A stretch of DNA of 24,241 nucleotides from an uncultured Mycoplasmatota bacterium (lineage in GTDB: Bacteria; Bacillota_I; Bacilli_A; RF39; UBA660), in assembly GCA_900547775.1 (NCBI GenBank), contig URHW01000010.1:1-24241 (forward strand). The letters are read 5' to 3'. A program made the position numbers and the translations under genes. Shown one piece after another: positions 6,476 through 14,841 of this stretch; the stretch's first letter is position 1; the number at the start of each line of letters is the position of its first letter. The notes under the pieces were generated by a model. It was not told where the DNA came from, made no database searches, and saw only the letters and a program-made list of their open reading frames with translations.

Positions 6476-6496
6476 AGAAAAAAAGCCTTTCGGCTT
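6476..6496 (-). terminator. Terminator of the 6495-7184 gene
   Basis: On the minus strand AAGCC, a GAAA tetraloop and GGCTT (6496-6483), followed by a run of seven T. The stop codon overlaps the 5' arm. Confidence 0.85.
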
Positions 6497-7184
6497 ATTT
6501 ATGTCTTATATTATTTAGTCTATTTCTTAAATCATCTAGTGTTTGAGTTTGTTCTAATTTAGGTTCTTCTGGTTTTGGCTCTTCGATTGGAAGAACAGAT
6601 ATTGGAGCATCAGTTATTACTTCTGGTTCCTCATTACTATTAATTAATTTACTTATTTCGTCTTCACTAGTTTCAGTTATTTTAGGTAGTTCTATTTCTG
6701 GAAGTTCTTCAGTTACAGGAACTACTGGCTCTTCTTTAACTGTTTCAACCACAGGTTCAATAACTGGTTCTACTACAGGTTCTACTGTATTTTCAGTTTG
6801 AACTTCGGTAGGTGTTTCTTCTTGTTTAATGGTTACTTCAGATTTATATGCAGGTTCTTCCTCTTTTGTTTCTTCTTTAATAGGTTCGGTAGTTGGTACT
6901 TCAGTTATTACTGGTTCTGCTACTACTGGTTCTTCTTTTTTTACTTCAGTAGTTTCTAATTTTACTTCTGGAGTTTCTTCTGTGTTAGGAGTACCAGTTT
7001 CAACTACAACTTCATCACTTTTGTTTATTTTCTTTTGTGTTTTCTTGATTCTTATACTAGTTATAATAATAAGCAGGATAAGAATTGCTGCTAAAGCTCC
7101 TAGTGCTATGTAGAAGTAAATCATTGATTCTTGATTTGTGTATAGTTTATCAAGTACATTATTTAATTTGTCTAAAAATTTCAT
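6495..7184 (-). CDS. Membrane-anchored protein with acidic Pro/Glu/Val-rich tail
   Basis: I do not recognise a family. The 229-residue protein starts with a short amphipathic stretch (FLDKLNNVLDKLY), has one membrane helix at about residues 22-43, a basic stop-transfer patch (IRIKKTQKK), then about 150 residues of low-complexity, highly acidic, Pro/Thr/Val-rich sequence with VEPV-like repeats, surely disordered. It closes with a predicted helix, LDDLRNRLNNIRHK. This plan (N-terminal anchor, disordered linker, short conserved-looking tip) recalls linkers of ZipA-like division proteins or tethering factors, but there is no sequence evidence for such a role. AGGTGA precedes the ATG. It is directly downstream of rseP with its own promoter and ends at a strong terminator, so it may also be read from the rseP operon. 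Confidence 0.75.
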   Translation of the reverse strand: MKFLDKLNNVLDKLYTNQESMIYFYIALGALAAILILLIIITSIRIKKTQKKINKSDEVVVETGTPNTEETPEVKLETTEVKKEEPVVAEPVITEVPTTEPIKEETKEEEPAYKSEVTIKQEETPTEVQTENTVEPVVEPVIEPVVETVKEEPVVPVTEELPEIELPKITETSEDEISKLINSNEEPEVITDAPISVLPIEEPKPEEPKLEQTQTLDDLRNRLNNIRHK

Positions 7185-7213
7185 TTCATATCACCTTTTT
7201 ATTCTATAAATAT

Positions 7214-7242
7214 AATATAACAAAACTCTTCAAAAAATGCAA
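7214..7242 (-). promoter_or_regulatory. Promoter of the 6495-7184 gene
   Basis: On the minus strand TTGCAT (7237-7242), a 17-bp spacer and TATATT (7214-7219). No terminator separates it from rseP. Confidence 0.5.
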
Positions 7243-7245
7243 ATT

Positions 7246-8304
7246 TTATTTAAAAAGTCTTAAGATATCTTGGAATGTTATGTAAAGCATTAGAAGCATT
7301 AGTAAGGCAAAGCCAATCATGTGAATGTATCCTTCAACTTTTTGGTCTATTTTCTTTCCTCTAATCCATTCAATTAAAATGAAGAATACTCTGCCACCAT
7401 CAAATGCTGGGAATGGTAAGGCGTTAATTACTGCTAGGTTGATGCTTAAGTATGCAGTTAAGTATAGAACGTTTACTAATCCTACCTTCATAGTTTCACC
7501 TACTATAGAGTACATTCCAACTGGTCCTGCTAGGTTATTTAGTGATAGTTTACCAGTAAATAGTGATGCAAGTGTTAGCCACATACTTGATACGATTGAG
7601 CCTAGTTTAACAAATGAATATTTGATAGCGTTAAAGAAGCCTTTATGAACTTCGGAACTTGCTCCGATACCGAAGACTTTTGTTTCTGTTCCGTCTTCAG
7701 CTTTTACGGTTTTTGGTGTTATCTTGTATTCTTTAATATCGCCATTTTGCTTTTTTACAGTGAATGTGTATGTATCTTCTTTATGTTTTAGGTTTAAGAC
7801 TATTGTAAGTTTATCCCAGGTATTTACTTTATATCCATTTACTTTAGTTACTACATCTCCTACTTCGATACCAGCTTCGCTTACTGGGTATCCTTCTGGA
7901 GCGTTACCTACAATTGATTTTTGTTCTGTGCTACCCCAAATTAGTCCTTGGAAGAATAAAATAATAAGAGCAAGGATGATATTATTTGTAACACCAGCAA
8001 TAAGGATTAAGAATCTTTCCCATTTACTTCTGTTGCACATGTACTGGTTCTTTTTAAGTTTTAAGTCAGTAGCATCCTCTTCATTTTCACCGGCCATTGC
8101 ACAGAAACCACCAATTGGAAGTAGTCTTACTGAATATAATGTTGGATCTTTTTTATTTTTTCTTTTGAATGAGAAAATTCTTGGCCCCATTCCGATTGCA
8201 AATTCGTGAACATAAACGCCAATCATTTTTGCTGCGATAAAGTGTCCTAGTTCATGAACGAATACAAGTACTCCTAAAATTAAAATTAATACGATTATTG
8301 TCAT
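7246..8304 (-). CDS. rseP: Site-2 intramembrane metalloprotease RseP (M50)
   Basis: Zinc protease that cuts membrane-anchored anti-sigma factors and remnant signal peptides within the membrane. The product has 352 residues. The first helix carries HELGH (His17, Glu18, His21). A cytoplasmic region follows, then a membrane helix (about 100-120), a PDZ domain (about 125-215, GIEVGDVVTKVNG visible), and C-terminal helices with NALPFPAFDGGR, where Asp302 is the third zinc ligand of the usual NxxPxPxLDG motif. AGGT lies upstream of the ATG. It follows cdsA by six bases, the order usual in Firmicutes, but dxr, which normally sits between them, is absent. Very confident on family and mechanism; the substrates here are unknown. 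Confidence 0.94.
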   Translation of the reverse strand: MTIIVLILILGVLVFVHELGHFIAAKMIGVYVHEFAIGMGPRIFSFKRKNKKDPTLYSVRLLPIGGFCAMAGENEEDATDLKLKKNQYMCNRSKWERFLILIAGVTNNIILALIILFFQGLIWGSTEQKSIVGNAPEGYPVSEAGIEVGDVVTKVNGYKVNTWDKLTIVLNLKHKEDTYTFTVKKQNGDIKEYKITPKTVKAEDGTETKVFGIGASSEVHKGFFNAIKYSFVKLGSIVSSMWLTLASLFTGKLSLNNLAGPVGMYSIVGETMKVGLVNVLYLTAYLSINLAVINALPFPAFDGGRVFFILIEWIRGKKIDQKVEGYIHMIGFALLMLLMLYITFQDILRLFK

Positions 8305-8310
8305 TTTTAC

Positions 8311-9096
8311 CTATAACCTTTCTATAAATATCATAAATATAATAGCAACAAAGATTAGACTATCAAGTCTATCTAATACACCACCATGACCTGGAATTAG
8401 ATTACTAAAGTCTTTGATGTTGTGTTTTCTTTTAATTGCACTAAAGAATAAATCACCTATTTGTCCAACAACTGTCATTAGGAAAATTATTAGGATTACT
8501 TGCAGAAGTTTGCCTTGTGGGTTTATGAAACTAAAGTAATACATGCTCATCATAAATGTTCCCATTAAAGATCCTACTATGTAACCTTCCCAGCTTTTGT
8601 TTGGACTTAGTTTTGTTACTTTGTGCTTACCAATAAGGCTTCCACCAACGTATGCAAATGTGTCAGTGATTATTGGGGTTAGTACCATTAGCATGAAGTA
8701 TTTTAGGCTGTATGCCCTAATTAGAATAAAGTAGTTAAGACCTAAGCCAATTAGAAGAATAAATCCTAGCATTTTAAAAGCATCTTCTGTTGAGTATTTT
8801 CCTTTTATTTGGTAAAAAACAATTGGAGTTAGTACTAAAAGTATAACTATTCCGATGATGCTATAATTTAAACCTAGGAAGATATTGTTAGCATCAAAGT
8901 TACTATATACCAGCGTTATAAGGGCAAGAAAGCCAGTTATCTTTACTGGTAATGGGTAATCGTATAAATCACTCATTTCTTTAAAAGCCATAACACTTAC
9001 TAATCCCACAAAGATTGCAAATGGTATTTTACCAATTATTACTAAGGGTAAGATGATTGCTATCATAATAGCAGCACTAATTACTCTTTTTTTCAT
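8311..9096 (-). CDS. cdsA: Phosphatidate cytidylyltransferase
   Basis: Makes CDP-diacylglycerol from phosphatidate and CTP, the entry point of phospholipid synthesis; an integral membrane enzyme. The protein has about eight hydrophobic segments and ends with the family signature SAIKRKHNIKDFSNLIPGHG followed by GVLDRLDS. With the ATG at 9096 the length is 261 residues, normal for the family. An in-frame TTG at 9111 would add five residues, but these codons are the ribosome binding site itself (GGAGG about eight bases before the ATG), so the shorter start is chosen. That leaves one base between the uppS stop and the cdsA start: the two are tightly coupled, with the cdsA binding site inside uppS. 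Confidence 0.94.
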   Translation of the reverse strand: MKKRVISAAIMIAIILPLVIIGKIPFAIFVGLVSVMAFKEMSDLYDYPLPVKITGFLALITLVYSNFDANNIFLGLNYSIIGIVILLVLTPIVFYQIKGKYSTEDAFKMLGFILLIGLGLNYFILIRAYSLKYFMLMVLTPIITDTFAYVGGSLIGKHKVTKLSPNKSWEGYIVGSLMGTFMMSMYYFSFINPQGKLLQVILIIFLMTVVGQIGDLFFSAIKRKHNIKDFSNLIPGHGGVLDRLDSLIFVAIIFMIFIERL

Positions 9097-9097
9097 T

Positions 9098-9781
9098 TTA
9101 ATTTCCTCCAAATCTTCTATTTCTATTATTATATATTTCTAGGGCTTTATCAAATTCTTTTTCATCAAAGTCGGGAAAGTATACTTTTGGAAAGTAAAAT
9201 TCAGCATAACTTATTTGCCATAACATGAAGTTTGAGATTCGCTCTTCGCCACTAGTTCTGATAACGTAGTCTAAGTCTGGCAAGTCATTATATAAGTACT
9301 TACCAAAGGTTTCTTCTGTTATATTTACATTTGCTTCTTTTATTTTATTTACGGCATCAACTATTTCTCTTCTGCCACCATAATTAAGGCATACATTTAG
9401 AACACCACCGGTGTTGTCTTTGGTTAAATCGACAACGTTGTCAATACATTTTAGGACTTCTTTGCTTAGGTTATCTCTTAAGCCAGACACGACTATTTTG
9501 ATATTGTAGTCATGAAGTTCGTTTACTCTTTCATTAAAAAATTTTATTATTAAGCCCATTAGGTAGCTAACTTCTTCAGCACTTCGGTTAAAGTTTTCGG
9601 TTGAAAATGCATAAATGCTTAAGTATTTAACTCCTTTATCAAAGATGTATTTTGCTAGGCTGATGATTCTGTTTGCTCCTGCTAAATGTCCTTCGATTGT
9701 TTTTTTCTTTTTTTCTTTTGCCCATCTTCGGTTACCATCCATGATGATTCCGATATGATTAGGCACTATTATATTATTCAT
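9098..9781 (-). CDS. uppS: Undecaprenyl pyrophosphate synthase
   Basis: A cis-prenyltransferase that extends farnesyl diphosphate with isopentenyl diphosphate to C55, the lipid carrier for peptidoglycan and other wall polymers. The 227-residue product has HIGIIMDGNRRWA with catalytic Asp15, the substrate-binding YAFSTENFNR, the conserved RTSGEERISNFMLWQ and the C-terminal NRRFGG. It is slightly shorter than the usual 240-250. The ATG follows GGTGG. It opens the cluster uppS-cdsA-rseP with a promoter just upstream at 9800-9828; read-through from dnaE is possible because no clear terminator separates them. Usual upstream companions frr and pyrH are replaced by dnaE. Confidence 0.96.
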   Translation of the reverse strand: MNNIIVPNHIGIIMDGNRRWAKEKKKKTIEGHLAGANRIISLAKYIFDKGVKYLSIYAFSTENFNRSAEEVSYLMGLIIKFFNERVNELHDYNIKIVVSGLRDNLSKEVLKCIDNVVDLTKDNTGGVLNVCLNYGGRREIVDAVNKIKEANVNITEETFGKYLYNDLPDLDYVIRTSGEERISNFMLWQISYAEFYFPKVYFPDFDEKEFDKALEIYNNRNRRFGGN

Positions 9782-9799
9782 AAATCCACCCTAATATCA

Positions 9800-9828
9800 A
9801 TTTTACTAAAATACTTGTTAAAAGTCTA
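9800..9828 (-). promoter_or_regulatory. uppS operon promoter
   Basis: On the minus strand TAGACT (9823-9828), a 17-bp spacer and TAAAAT (9800-9805). It closely resembles the promoter of the HerA-like gene at 14788-14816, including TTTAG before the -10. Confidence 0.5.
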
Positions 9829-9847
9829 TAGTTTATCTTTTTCTATG

Positions 9848-12673
9848 CTATATTTTTATAATTTCTATTTTATTAATTATTATTTGATATCTATCTAGTC
9901 TTTTCTCGACGTGACCATAGATTTTTAAAAGGTCGCCAGTTTTGATTTGGTTAATATAGATAATTCTGTTTGGAAAGATGGTTGCAGATATAGTTCCTGT
10001 TTCATCAGTTAGATCTAGGAAGGCCATGGTGTCACCTTTTTTGGTTTTGATTGTTTTTATTTTTTCAAGGAGCCCTACTGTTTCAATGCTTTTATCAAAG
10101 TATTCTTTAATGTTATTAAATTTCACACAATTATATTTGCTTGCTGGATGATTGCTTACGTAAAAGCCAAATAGTTCAATTTCTTTTTGCATTAGTTCAT
10201 TTAGTGGTAGTTCTTCTGTTTTGATTAGTTCTGGTTTTGATACGAGAGCATCGCCTACTCCACTTACAAGTTCAGCGTAAATTAAAACGTTTTTAAGACT
10301 TGCTAAAAGTGTATTTCTAGTTTCACCCATTTCATCAAAGACCCCTGCATAAATTAGATTTTCGATTGTTTTAGTATTTATGCCTTTATTATAGATTCTT
10401 GATACGAAGTCTGTAAAGTCAGTGAACTCGCTTTTTTTTCTTTCTTCAGTTATTTCTTTGATAGCAACTGGGCCAATGTTTTTGATAATTGTTAAAGGCA
10501 TTCTAATACCATCCTCTTCAAAGGTGTATGCATCAGTGCTTTTGTTTATGTCTGGCTTTAGGATTTTTAGGCCTAGTGTTTTGGCTTCATCAATGTATTC
10601 TTTTGTTTTGGTTGTATTTATATTGATGGTTAGAAGAGATGCATAAAATTCTTTTGGATAATTTATTTTTAAGTACATCATTTGATAAGCAAGCATAGCA
10701 TAAGCTACTGAGTGAGATTTGTTAAAGCCATAACTAGCAAACTTCATGATAAGATCATATATTTTTTCAGCCTTTTCTTTTTGATAGCCGTTATTTACTG
10801 ATCTGGTTATAAATTTTTCTTTTTCGTTTATGATGATATCTTCTTTTTTCTTGGAGATTGCTCTTCTTATGAGGTCGGCTTCAGCATAAGTGTATGATGC
10901 TAGTTTATTAAAGATTTGCATTATTTGTTCTTGATAGATGATGATGCCGTAAGTTTCTTTTAGGATGCTTTCTAAATCTTTTTCAATGTAGGTTACTTTT
11001 TCTTTACCATTTCTTCTATTTATAAATGAGTCAATGCTTTGCATAGGACCTGGTCTATATAGAGCTAGTGCTAGACTTAGGTCAGTAAAAGTGTTTGGTT
11101 TAAGTCTTCTTAAAAAGTTTTTCATGCCTTCACTTTCAAACTGGAAAATGCCAACTGTTTGAGCGTTACTAAAAGCGTTAAATACTTTTTCGTCATTTAA
11201 ACTTATTTTATTAATATTTATTTTAGGGTTAATGCTTTCTAGGATGTTAGATATGGTAGTTAAATCTTTAATTGCTAGGAAGTCCATTTTAAGTAAACCT
11301 AAACTTTCAAGATAGTTCATGGTGTATCCGGTTAAGTAGTTATCACCACTTTTAATTATAGGGATTATTTCATCAAGTTGTTTACTAGAGATTACTACGC
11401 CTGCAGCATGGGTACTGATATGTTTTTTTAGGCCTTCTATTTTAGTTGCTTCGTAGTATACTTTTTTAAGTTCTTGATTGTTATTTAAAAGAGATATTAC
11501 TTCTTTTGTTAGATTTTCTTTTAAAGTTTTTTTGGCATCTATTAAAGGTGAAAGCGTACTTATATCAATGTTTAGAATTTTAGATACAGATAGTAGTGCT
11601 TGTTTAGACGCAAATGTACCATATGTCATTATAGGCATAGCATTAGTTGCGCCATATCTTTCTTTAACGTAAGAAATCATTTCACCTCTTTTTTCAGCAT
11701 CGAAATCGATATCAATATCTGGCATGGTGATTCTTCCTGGATTAAGGAAACGCTCGAAAAGAAGATCGTATTTGATTGGATCTATTTGGGTTATTCCTAG
11801 AGAATAAGTTACTAGAGAACCGGCTGCAGAACCTCTTCCTGGGCCAACTAGGATATTATGAGTAATTGCATATTTTACATAATCATATACGATAAGAAAG
11901 TAATCAGTGAAACCCATCTTTTTAATTACTGATAGTTCATAGATAAGTCTTTGCTTATAGTTATCTGGCACATTACCATTTAATCTTTTGGTTAGACCTT
12001 TAACAGATAACCCTTCTAGATATTTATAGCTGTCTTTAATATTTATGTCATAGTGAGGAATTAAATTTTCTTCTCCTTTTATTTCAATATTTATTAAATC
12101 TGTAAAGTGTTTGTTATCTGCTGGGATTAGATAATCATTTTTATAAAGTTCTAGATTTTCTTTAGAATCACCATCTATTTCTCTTAAGTAAGATAGATAT
12201 TTAGTATCTTCCCTTTTTAGAGTGCGAGCAATATTAAAGATAACTTTGTTTTTAATTTCTTTAGCGTCATTTATATTTTTAACACCTAAAAATAAATTAG
12301 AAGTTATTTTCGAAAGTTCGTTGTAAAGATTAATGTTAGTTGTTACTAGATAAGTATTTGTAATATATTTTGATAAGACTTTTATTGTTAAAGTGTTATC
12401 TAGTAAGTAAGTGTTTAGTTTAAATAGGTCTTTTAAACCTTGATAGTTTTTGGCATAGATATAAATATGGTCATTAATTGTTACGTCTAAGGCGATTAAA
12501 GGTTTAATATTATTTTTTTTACATTCTTCGTAAAATTCGATAGATGATGATAAGTTATTGTCAATTACACCTAGTGAGTTTATGTTATTTGCTTTAGCAT
12601 AAGTGATAAGGTCTTTTATTTTAATAAGGCTTTTTAATACTTCATAGTCAGTTTTAGTACTTATTACATCCAA
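9848..12673 (-). CDS. dnaE: DNA polymerase III alpha subunit DnaE
   Basis: C-family replicative DNA polymerase; in low-GC Gram-positives DnaE extends primers before PolC takes over. Residue numbers here count from a GTG at 12682. Seen in order: a PHP-position domain (about 1-200), GPGRGSAAGS (280-289), catalytic PDIDIDFD (321-328), LYRPGPMQSID and SKKKED in the palm/fingers, helix-hairpin-helix, and an OB fold at about 875-940. At 941-944 residues it is short; B. subtilis DnaE is about 1,115. The N-terminus lacks the metal-binding HxH of an active PHP domain, so no proofreading is expected from it. The TTG at 12673 is preferred because AGGTGA lies five bases upstream; the GTG overlaps that binding site. 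The stop is TAG. Function is certain, the exact start is not. Confidence 0.93.
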   Translation of the reverse strand: MDVISTKTDYEVLKSLIKIKDLITYAKANNINSLGVIDNNLSSSIEFYEECKKNNIKPLIALDVTINDHIYIYAKNYQGLKDLFKLNTYLLDNTLTIKVLSKYITNTYLVTTNINLYNELSKITSNLFLGVKNINDAKEIKNKVIFNIARTLKREDTKYLSYLREIDGDSKENLELYKNDYLIPADNKHFTDLINIEIKGEENLIPHYDINIKDSYKYLEGLSVKGLTKRLNGNVPDNYKQRLIYELSVIKKMGFTDYFLIVYDYVKYAITHNILVGPGRGSAAGSLVTYSLGITQIDPIKYDLLFERFLNPGRITMPDIDIDFDAEKRGEMISYVKERYGATNAMPIMTYGTFASKQALLSVSKILNIDISTLSPLIDAKKTLKENLTKEVISLLNNNQELKKVYYEATKIEGLKKHISTHAAGVVISSKQLDEIIPIIKSGDNYLTGYTMNYLESLGLLKMDFLAIKDLTTISNILESINPKININKISLNDEKVFNAFSNAQTVGIFQFESEGMKNFLRRLKPNTFTDLSLALALYRPGPMQSIDSFINRRNGKEKVTYIEKDLESILKETYGIIIYQEQIMQIFNKLASYTYAEADLIRRAISKKKEDIIINEKEKFITRSVNNGYQKEKAEKIYDLIMKFASYGFNKSHSVAYAMLAYQMMYLKINYPKEFYASLLTININTTKTKEYIDEAKTLGLKILKPDINKSTDAYTFEEDGIRMPLTIIKNIGPVAIKEITEERKKSEFTDFTDFVSRIYNKGINTKTIENLIYAGVFDEMGETRNTLLASLKNVLIYAELVSGVGDALVSKPELIKTEELPLNELMQKEIELFGFYVSNHPASKYNCVKFNNIKEYFDKSIETVGLLEKIKTIKTKKGDTMAFLDLTDETGTISATIFPNRIIYINQIKTGDLLKIYGHVEKRLDRYQIIINKIEIIKI

Positions 12674-12695
12674 CTCTATCACCTCTTTCTTTTTG

Positions 12696-12704
12696 ATTAT
12701 ATCA
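12696..12704 (-). promoter_or_regulatory. Extended -10 promoter of dnaE
   Basis: On the minus strand TGATATAAT (12704-12696), a consensus extended -10. No good -35 box is present. It is back to back with the rpmB promoter on the other strand. Confidence 0.5.
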
Positions 12705-12732
12705 TTTTTATTTTAAAGTTACCATAAAGAGT

Positions 12733-12761
12733 TTGACAGAGTGCTTATTTTATGGTAAAAT
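12733..12761 (+). promoter_or_regulatory. rpmB promoter
   Basis: TTGACA (12733-12738), a 17-bp spacer and TAAAAT (12756-12761) with an extended TGG. A strong sigma-A promoter, as expected for a ribosomal protein gene. Confidence 0.85.
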
Positions 12762-12792
12762 CTAAAAGAATTCGAATTAAGGAGGAAATATA

Positions 12793-12960
12793 ATGGCAAA
12801 GAAAATTTCTAATAAAAAACCTTTATCTGGAAACTTAGTATCTCATGCTGAAAATAGAACAAGAACTAAACAAAATCCTAATTTACAAACTTATAAAATT
12901 AATGGAGTTAAAGTTAGACTTACAGCAAGAGAAGCAAGAACTTTAAAGAAAGCAGCTTAA
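12793..12960 (+). CDS. rpmB: 50S ribosomal protein L28
   Basis: Structural protein of the large ribosomal subunit. The product is only 55 residues: it begins MAKKISNKKPLSGNLVSHAE, followed by NRTRTKQNPNLQ, the conserved L28 core (KKPL-GN-VSHA-NRT-NPNLQ), and ends in a basic helix. It has no cysteines, so it is the zinc-free form. GGAGG lies eight bases before the ATG. It is monocistronic, with a strong promoter and a perfect terminator, and lies divergently from dnaE. Confidence 0.95.
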   Translation: MAKKISNKKPLSGNLVSHAENRTRTKQNPNLQTYKINGVKVRLTAREARTLKKAA

Positions 12961-12983
12961 GTATCAATCTTTGATACTTTTTT
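12959..12983 (+). terminator. rpmB terminator
   Basis: AAGTATCAA (12959-12967) pairs with TTGATACTT (12971-12979), loop TCT, followed by T to 12983. Confidence 0.9.
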
Positions 12984-12989
12984 TATGCA

Positions 12990-13015
12990 AGAAAAAACTG
13001 AGAAGATTCTCAGTT
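12990..13015 (-). terminator. Terminator of the HerA-like gene
   Basis: On the minus strand AACTGAGA (13015-13008) and TCTCAGTT (13003-12996) with a 4-base loop, followed by TTTT. The stop codon overlaps the 5' arm. Confidence 0.85.
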
Positions 13016-14762
13016 AAAACCATCTTGATGCGATATCGACACTTGTTGATTCTGGCATTGGGTTTGGTAAGTCTAGTTTAGATATTAAAGGTATTTTAAA
13101 GGCTGTACCAAAGGTTATTGCTGTTCCAGGTGTTAAATTTTTTAATTTATCAATTGTTTCATCACTAACAGAACTAGTGATGTTTTTTATTATACTAATG
13201 TCTTCTGGGTGGAACATTCTAAAAGCGATAAAGTTAGAGCATTGTGATAATGCAGTATTTGATAACTCACTTGGTCTTTGAGTAATAAGGCCTAGAATAA
13301 CACCATATTTTCTTCCTTCTTTAGTAATGCGATCAAAGATGTTATATCCTAGTACATTTATGTCATTATCATTTTGAACATATCTATGTGCTTCTTCTAA
13401 AATTATGTGAATTGGGTAGCTTGCTCTTTCTTCTAGTTCGGTTGCAAAGTCAAAGAACATTTTAGCAAAGATTTTAGTTAGAGTTTTAGCAAAGCGTTCA
13501 TCTATATAATTTAAGTTCATATTAATAATTTGGAATCTACCTTGATGATTATTAAAGAGATTTCTTATATAGGTATCTTTTGTTATTCTCGTCTCGCCTA
13601 CTTCGAAGAATTTTTTGTTTTCACTATTAATTATTTGTTGTAGTCTTACTTTTAATTCGTTGTATTCATCGTAAGCCTTGTCACTTTTTAGAACTCCTTC
13701 ACTTATTAGAGCAAACTCCAGAGCATAATAAAGGTCATCTAAACTATAGGCAATGTCTTTTGATACTTCTAGAGAGCTTAAATCTAGTTTTTGGTATTTT
13801 TCTAAGAAGTCTACTACTGACTGAACCGCATTCATTTTGCCTTGATTATCAATGTTTAGGCACTGACGGATTGTTCTTGAGTAACCAGGTTGATAGATTT
13901 CAGTATCAGCATTTAAGGCTTCTGTGTTGTATCTTGAAAGAATTGCAAGAACTTGGTCTCTTATTTGAGTACTATTACGGCCACTTGATAAAATATCAAG
14001 TAAGCATGATGCAATAATATCATTTTTATAAGAAATCATCTTTTCATCTCGGCTTTTAAATATATATACTAGTTTAATGGCTTTTTCTAAGATTGGTAGT
14101 GATGAAGAATTTGTTACATGTAATAAAAGAGCTAAGTCATCTACTTCTAGGAAGTATGCTGGGATATTTATTAATTCACCATCACTTAAATCTAGTTTAG
14201 ATGTAAGATTCTTATAACCCATTCCATCAATATCATTTAAGTGTGATAGAGCATGTTTATATTCTCCATATACATCAAATAATACAATATGTGAGTTTAC
14301 TGGCATTGTTTCTTTATTTCCGTAAAGATTTTGAAGAATTCTTGCTACACCACATGATTTACCTGAGCCAGTGTTTCCAATAATTGCAAAGTGATTAGCA
14401 AAAAAAGCATTTAAGTCAGCACATATATTAAATCCTTCATAGGTGTTAGATTTACCAATATATACACATTTCTTTCCTTCCTGGCACCCTAAAAATAATT
14501 CTGCTTCATTTTTATATACTAATCTTGGAACTGATGAGAAGTGAGGCTTTTTAAGAACACCTGAAGTAAATACACCATTTCTAATTTCTCCAACTAAAAA
14601 GATCTTAATTTCATTTTCATCTATACCAACTATTTCACCTACTACTCCTCTATTTTTTTCTGGGAATACTACATGATAGTTTAAGTAGTTAACTTCTAAT
14701 TTTTCACTAGTATTTTCAACCACAACATAATTAGCCTCAATAGACTTAATTTTTCCAAACAT
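13014..14762 (-). CDS. HerA/DUF87-type DNA-translocating ATPase
   Basis: An ATPase of the HerA/FtsK superfamily, whose members form hexameric rings that pump DNA. The product has 582 residues: an N-terminal beta-barrel (HAS-like domain, about 1-90), Walker A GNTGSGKS (129-136), a helical insertion (about 200-390), Walker B IHIILEEAHR (451-460) and the sensor-like LITQRPSELS (492-501). The glutamates after Walker B fit an active ATPase. HerA usually works with the nuclease NurA or a Sir2-like partner; none is adjacent. It may have a housekeeping role in recombination or an unpaired defence role, which the sequence does not decide. An in-frame GTG at 14771 exists, but AGGTG is best spaced for the ATG at 14762. 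Confidence 0.88.
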   Translation of the reverse strand: MFGKIKSIEANYVVVENTSEKLEVNYLNYHVVFPEKNRGVVGEIVGIDENEIKIFLVGEIRNGVFTSGVLKKPHFSSVPRLVYKNEAELFLGCQEGKKCVYIGKSNTYEGFNICADLNAFFANHFAIIGNTGSGKSCGVARILQNLYGNKETMPVNSHIVLFDVYGEYKHALSHLNDIDGMGYKNLTSKLDLSDGELINIPAYFLEVDDLALLLHVTNSSSLPILEKAIKLVYIFKSRDEKMISYKNDIIASCLLDILSSGRNSTQIRDQVLAILSRYNTEALNADTEIYQPGYSRTIRQCLNIDNQGKMNAVQSVVDFLEKYQKLDLSSLEVSKDIAYSLDDLYYALEFALISEGVLKSDKAYDEYNELKVRLQQIINSENKKFFEVGETRITKDTYIRNLFNNHQGRFQIINMNLNYIDERFAKTLTKIFAKMFFDFATELEERASYPIHIILEEAHRYVQNDNDINVLGYNIFDRITKEGRKYGVILGLITQRPSELSNTALSQCSNFIAFRMFHPEDISIIKNITSSVSDETIDKLKNLTPGTAITFGTAFKIPLISKLDLPNPMPESTSVDIASRWF

Positions 14763-14787
14763 TATTACCACACCTATTCTACAAATA

Positions 14788-14816
14788 ATTTTACTAAACT
14801 TATTAAAAAAAGTCCA
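14788..14816 (-). promoter_or_regulatory. Promoter of the HerA-like gene
   Basis: On the minus strand TGGACT (14811-14816), a 17-bp spacer and TAAAAT (14788-14793). Similar in sequence to the uppS promoter. Confidence 0.45.
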
Positions 14817-14840
14817 CTAAAAAAAGAGGCAAAGCTCTTT
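14814..14840 (-). terminator. Terminator of the tiny membrane peptide genes
   Basis: On the minus strand AAAGAG (14840-14835) and CTCTTT (14828-14823) with a 6-base loop, followed by T. It abuts the HerA promoter. Confidence 0.75.
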
Positions 14841-14841
14841 A

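Noticed and set aside
7325..8209. Plus-strand open frames of 107 and 161 codons across rseP
   Set aside because: They mirror the codon bias of rseP on the other strand and have no recognisable product.
9094..9111. Overlap of cdsA with uppS using a TTG start at 9111
   Set aside because: The five extra codons contain the GGAGG ribosome binding site of the ATG at 9096.
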